Position numbers and translations under genes: made by a program. Shown here piece after piece: positions 60,687 to 64,000 of a stretch of 64,000 nucleotides of DNA (position 1 is the first letter of the stretch; each line of letters starts with the position of its first letter). The stretch lies in contig NZ_FNAQ01000002.1 of NCBI RefSeq assembly GCF_900101955.1, positions 124,001-188,000 of the forward strand, read 5' to 3'. A model generated the notes under the pieces. That model did no database searches and was not told the origin of the DNA. It saw nothing but the letters and a program-made list of their open reading frames with translations. Source of the stretch: Desulfuromonas thiophila. Its GTDB lineage: Bacteria > Desulfobacterota > Desulfuromonadia > Desulfuromonadales > Desulfuromonadaceae.

Positions 60687-62257
60687 AGCTGGTGACAGCC
60701 GAACAGATGCGGGAGATGGATCGCCAGGCTATCGAGGACTATGGTATCGAGGGCCTGGTGCTGATGGAAAATGCTGGACGCGGAGCGGCTGCCGTGTTGC
60801 AGCGGCGCTACGCCGAACGTTATCCCGGGCCGCTGCTGATTCTGTGCGGCAAGGGCAACAATGGCGGGGATGGTTATGTCATGGCGCGTCACCTGCAGGC
60901 CTGGGGCTGGCAGGTGCGCCTGCTGGCGCTGGCGGCCCCGCAGCGTCTGCGGGGAGCGGCGGGTCATAACGCCGCCATTGCCAGCCGCTGTGGTCTGCCA
61001 TTGCTGGTCGCCGAGGACGAGGCGGCCCTGACGCGCTTGCTGCAGCAGCAGAACGATTGCCGGTTGCTGGTGGATGCTATCTTTGGCAATGGCATGACGG
61101 CGCCGGCCCGAGGGCATTATCGCCAGGCCCTGCGCTGGCTCAATGCCAGCGGGGTGCCGGTGTTTGCTGTTGATATGCCGTCCGGTATTGATGCGACCAG
61201 TGGAGCGGTGCTGGAAGAGGCGGTGCGGGCCGACTGTTCGGCCAGTTTTGCCTGCGCCAAAATCGGGCAGGTTAGTATGCCCGCTGCCGCTTATGGCGGT
61301 GCGCTGGAGGTTGTTGATATCGGGATGCCGGCGGTGTTGCAGGCGGCCGTGCCCGCTCGTCTGTGCCTGGTTGAGGCCGCTGACGCCCAGGCGCTGTTGC
61401 CGCGGCGGACGTCAGACAGTCATAAGGGCGTCTGCGGCCACAGCCTGCTGCTGGCCGGAATGTCTGGAACCTGCGGCGCGGCCCGCCTCTGTGCCGAAGG
61501 CGCATTGCGCGGTGGCAGCGGGCTGGTGACGCTGGCGGCACCCGCTATTGCACAGGCGCAGCTGACGGCTCTGGCCGCCGAGGTGATGACCTTCACGGTG
61601 CCAGCGAGTAAGGATTGGGAGCCTTTTGATGGTGACCAGCTGTCAGGGCTGCTGGCCGGCAAGAATGCTGTGGCGGTAGGGCCAGGTATTGGCTGGACGC
61701 CCGCCAGTGGCCTGTTGCTGAAGCGTCTGTTGGGATGTTGTCATGTGCCCCTGGTCGTTGATGCCGATGGCCTCAATGTGTTGAGCCAGCGGCCGGAGTT
61801 GCTACAGGGCTCGCGCCCCGCAGCCCTTGTGCTGACGCCGCATCCCGGTGAAATGGCGCGGCTGACTGGCCTGACGGTTGCCCAGATCCAGCAGGATCGC
61901 TGTGGTGTGGCCAGCGCTTTTGCCCGTCGTCACCAGTTGGTCCTCGTTCTTAAGGGGGCTCGCACGGTTATCGCAGCAGCCGATGGCCGGGTCTGGCTCA
62001 ACGGTACCGGTAATGCGGGCATGGCCAGTGGCGGCATGGGTGATGTGTTGACCGGTCTTGTCGCGGCGCTGTTGGCCCAGGGGCTGGCGCCATTTGAAGC
62101 GGCCGTGCTGGCCGTCTACCTGCATGGCGCCGCTGCCGATCTTTGCGCCACGACCGGGGCCGTTGGCTATGGTGCCATGGCCGTAGCTCGGGCGCTGCCG
62201 CAAGCCCGTCAGAATTTACAGACAGCCGGCATCCCGAGGCCGGAAGGAGGTTCATGA
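60683..62257 (+). CDS. nnr: bifunctional NAD(P)H-hydrate epimerase / ADP-dependent dehydratase
   Basis: 524 residues from ATG at 60683. The epimerase half (about 1-215) has GKGNNGGDGYVMARHL and VDAIFGNGM; the dehydratase half (about 235-520) has the ribokinase-like LTPHPGEMARL and GTGNAGMASGGMGDVLTG. It repairs damaged NAD(P)H. Full length, with both domains intact. Confidence 0.96.
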   Translation: MKLVTAEQMREMDRQAIEDYGIEGLVLMENAGRGAAAVLQRRYAERYPGPLLILCGKGNNGGDGYVMARHLQAWGWQVRLLALAAPQRLRGAAGHNAAIASRCGLPLLVAEDEAALTRLLQQQNDCRLLVDAIFGNGMTAPARGHYRQALRWLNASGVPVFAVDMPSGIDATSGAVLEEAVRADCSASFACAKIGQVSMPAAAYGGALEVVDIGMPAVLQAAVPARLCLVEAADAQALLPRRTSDSHKGVCGHSLLLAGMSGTCGAARLCAEGALRGGSGLVTLAAPAIAQAQLTALAAEVMTFTVPASKDWEPFDGDQLSGLLAGKNAVAVGPGIGWTPASGLLLKRLLGCCHVPLVVDADGLNVLSQRPELLQGSRPAALVLTPHPGEMARLTGLTVAQIQQDRCGVASAFARRHQLVLVLKGARTVIAAADGRVWLNGTGNAGMASGGMGDVLTGLVAALLAQGLAPFEAAVLAVYLHGAAADLCATTGAVGYGAMAVARALPQARQNLQTAGIPRPEGGS

Positions 62258-62703
62258 TGCTGTATGCCCAGGATATTATGACGCGCGATGTTATTGTCGT
62301 GCGGGAAGACACCAGCTTGCAGGACTTTGCCCGTCAGTTGCAGCAACACCGGGTCAGCGCCATGCCGGTGGTTGATGGCGAAGGCCATCTGGTTGGAATC
62401 ATTTCGGCAACCGATCTGGTGGAGCGTGACCAGCCGTTGCATCTGCCAACGGTGGTTTCGCTGTTTGATTGGGTGCTGTATCTGGAAAGCGAAAAGAAAT
62501 TTGCCGAGCAGGTACGCCGCCTGACGGCAGAGACGGTTGGTGAGCTGTGTCAGCGTCAGGTGATCAGTTGCGGGCCGCTGACACCGGTCAGTGAGGTGGC
62601 AGCCCTGATGACCCGTAACCGTATTCATCTGGTGCCAGTGGTGGAGGAAGGGCGCCTGCTGGGGGTGGTGGCGCGTTTCGACATTATTCGTACGCTGGAG
62701 TAG
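62257..62703 (+). CDS. two-CBS-domain protein
   Basis: 148 residues from ATG at 62257, six bases after GGAAGGAGG; an ATG one codon earlier overlaps the nnr stop. Two CBS repeats (about 8-60 and 93-145; AMPVVDGEGHLVGIIS and LVPVVEEGRLLGVVA) that form one Bateman module, with no other domain. CBS pairs sense adenosyl ligands (AMP, ATP, NAD, SAM or c-di-AMP). No partner is fused. It sits between nnr and tsaE, four bases before the latter. Confidence 0.88.
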   Translation: MLYAQDIMTRDVIVVREDTSLQDFARQLQQHRVSAMPVVDGEGHLVGIISATDLVERDQPLHLPTVVSLFDWVLYLESEKKFAEQVRRLTAETVGELCQRQVISCGPLTPVSEVAALMTRNRIHLVPVVEEGRLLGVVARFDIIRTLE

Positions 62704-62706
62704 CGG

Positions 62707-63207
62707 GTGCGGCTCTGCTGTCTTGTCAGCAACAGCCCGGCGCAGACCGGACAGATTGGCTGGCAGCTCGGTCAGTGGCTGGACGCGCCCTGCCGGATTC
62801 TGCTGCAAGGGGATCTCGGTTGCGGTAAAACCTGTCTGGCAACAGCGCTGGCTCGCGGCTTGGGCGTGCCGCCCCAGCAGCCGGTGGCCAGCCCGACCTA
62901 TACCCTGATGAACAGCTATCAGGGGCGGCTGCCGCTGTATCATTTTGATCTGTATCGTCTGGCCGGCGCGGAGGAACTTGAAGACCTCGGCTTTGATGAG
63001 TTTCTTTATGCAAACGGCGTTTCTCTGGTTGAATGGCCTGATCGTGATCCACGTCTGCAAAAGGATGCTTTGCGTATTCAGTTGCGCTGGCTGGAGTCCG
63101 AAAGTCGTGAGCTGTCTTTTTTTGCCGATACCCTCTTTCAACAGCAACATGCCGTTTTATGTCACCGAATCCGGACGCTGGCCGGGTTGGTGCCGCCCGA
63201 CCGATAA
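62707..63207 (+). CDS. tsaE: tRNA threonylcarbamoyladenosine biosynthesis protein TsaE
   Basis: 166 residues from GTG at 62707. Walker A GDLGCGKT (about 36-43), SPTYTLMNSY, HFDLYRL, and VEWPDR are typical. The ATPase is part of the TsaB-TsaD-TsaE complex for t6A37. The gene is three bases after the CBS gene, and its tail (about 140-166) is not clearly conserved. Confidence 0.94.
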   Translation: MRLCCLVSNSPAQTGQIGWQLGQWLDAPCRILLQGDLGCGKTCLATALARGLGVPPQQPVASPTYTLMNSYQGRLPLYHFDLYRLAGAEELEDLGFDEFLYANGVSLVEWPDRDPRLQKDALRIQLRWLESESRELSFFADTLFQQQHAVLCHRIRTLAGLVPPDR

Positions 63208-63213
63208 AATGCT

Positions 63214-63242
63214 TTGACCGCGTTTTCAAATCTTGTTACAAC
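63214..63242 (+). promoter_or_regulatory. candidate sigma70 promoter for lysC
   Basis: TTGACC (63214-63219), 17-base spacer, TACAAC (63237-63242), 72 bases upstream of lysC. The 106-base gap is too short for a typical lysine riboswitch and none was recognised. Confidence 0.45.
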
Positions 63243-63313
63243 CTGCTGTGCCGCCCGCCGGCCGCGCTGCTGCGGGAGGTTAGCGGATAAGCCTTCAGGG
63301 AGGACCTTCAACA

Positions 63314-64000
63314 ATGGCTCTGGTCGTACAGAAATACGGTGGAACATCCGTCGGAACAATTGAAAAGATTCGTAATGTCGCCCAGCGGGTGGCACGCACC
63401 TATGATGAAGGAAACGACGTTGTGGTGATCGTTTCCGCCATGGCGGGTGAAACCAACAAGCTGGTCGATCTGGCCAACGCGATGTGCGAGTTTCCTAACG
63501 AGCGCGAGTATGATGTGCTGGTCTCCACCGGTGAGCAGGTGACCATCGCGCTGCTATCCATGTGTCTGCAGTCCATGGGCTATAAAGCCAAGAGTTATCT
63601 TGGCCCTCAGATTCCCATCAAGACCGATAGCGCCTTTTCGCGTGCTCGCATTCTTGAAATCGGCGAGGAGAACATTCGCGAGGATCTCAAGGGCGGCACC
63701 ATTGTGGTGGTGGCCGGTTTTCAGGGCGTGGACAGTGAGGGCAACATCACCACCCTTGGCCGAGGTGGTAGCGATACCTCGGCGGTAGCTGTGGCAGCCG
63801 GACTCAAGGCAGATGTCTGCGAGATCTACACCGATGTCGATGGCGTCTACACCACCGACCCGCGCATTGTCAGTGATGCCAGCAAGATCGAGAAGATCTC
63901 CTACGAGGAAATGCTCGAAATGGCTTCGCTGGGGGCCAAGGTGCTGCAGATCCGCTCGGTCGAATTCGCCAAGAAATACGATGTGGTTATTCATGTTCGT
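63314..64000 (+). CDS. lysC: aspartate kinase, N-terminal part (3' end outside window)
   Basis: The first 229 codons are present with no stop to the window end. KYGGTSVG near the start, STGEQVT, and [12 protein letters not shown] define the kinase domain, and [15 protein letters not shown] follows. It phosphorylates aspartate, the entry to Lys, Met and Thr synthesis. The regulatory ACT domains should lie beyond the edge. GGGAGGA precedes the ATG. Confidence 0.96.
   Translation, partial: MALVVQKYGGTSVGTIEKIRNVAQRVARTYDEGNDVVVIVSAMAGETNKLVDLANAMCEFPNEREYDVLVSTGEQVTIALLSMCLQSMGYKAKSYLGPQIPIKTDSAFSRARILEIGEENIREDLKGGTIVVVAGFQGVDSEGNITTLGRGGSDTSAVAVAAGLKADVCEIYTDVDGVYTTDPRIVSDASKIEKISYEEMLEMASLGAKVLQIRSVEFAKKYDVVIHVR

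Noticed and set aside
63208-63313. Lysine riboswitch before lysC.
   Set aside because: The gap is 106 bases, shorter than the usual aptamer, and conserved segments are not seen.

Overview
The window is chromosomal core sequence from a Gram-negative bacterium, most likely of the Desulfuromonadia (Pelobacter/Desulfuromonas/Geobacter relatives). This placement is inferred from protein flavour, gene order, an LptD outer-membrane assembly protein together with a cdaA-cdaR-glmM cyclic-di-AMP locus, and fairly high GC. No database search was possible. No mobile element, CRISPR array, prophage or rRNA gene was seen, and no stretch longer than about 250 bases lacks a gene.

Layout. (1) 1-9.8 kb: the end of rplA, a terminator-like hairpin, the L10 leader, rplJ-rplL, an attenuator-like hairpin, then rpoB-rpoC and a strong terminator. 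(2) 9.87-29.0 kb: a consensus-like sigma70 promoter followed by an uninterrupted co-directional str-S10-spc-alpha supercluster from rpsL to rplQ (30 ribosomal-protein, translation, secretion and polymerase genes plus adk and map), closed by a perfect 12-bp terminator stem. infA is absent from its usual place. (3) 29.1-42.2 kb: trpEGDCFB with overlapping genes, then a DEAD-box helicase and a family-5 uracil-DNA glycosylase, then trpA-accD-folC-lptD. (4) 42.2-48.4 kb: alternating strands with a THUMP-type RNA methyltransferase (-), a DUF815 ATPase and a J-domain-like protein (+), and aat-clpA-clpS (-), which together make up an N-degron module. (5) 48.5-53.4 kb: an FtsB-like gene, a terminator, argS, a SPOR protein, a tRNA-fMet/tRNA-Met unit with its own promoter and terminator, and tilS. 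(6) 53.5-64 kb: ftsH-folP-cdaA-cdaR-glmM-pdxJ-acpS-nnr-CBS protein-tsaE in a tightly overlapping run, then the 5' part of lysC.

How the genes work together. Regions 1-2 supply RNA polymerase core, ribosomal proteins, elongation factors and the SecY channel. The trp block makes tryptophan from chorismate. accD, folC, folP, pdxJ, acpS, nnr and lysC are cofactor, lipid and amino-acid metabolism genes. ftsH, clpAS and aat handle proteolysis. cdaA-cdaR-glmM couple c-di-AMP synthesis to cell-wall precursor synthesis.

The content is mostly familiar. The best candidates for something less described are the J-domain/paired-repeat protein beside a DUF815 ATPase, the roughly 135-residue N-terminal extension on FolP, the split trp operon, a possible arginine-rich leader upstream of argS, and the contrast in codon choice between tuf and its neighbours.
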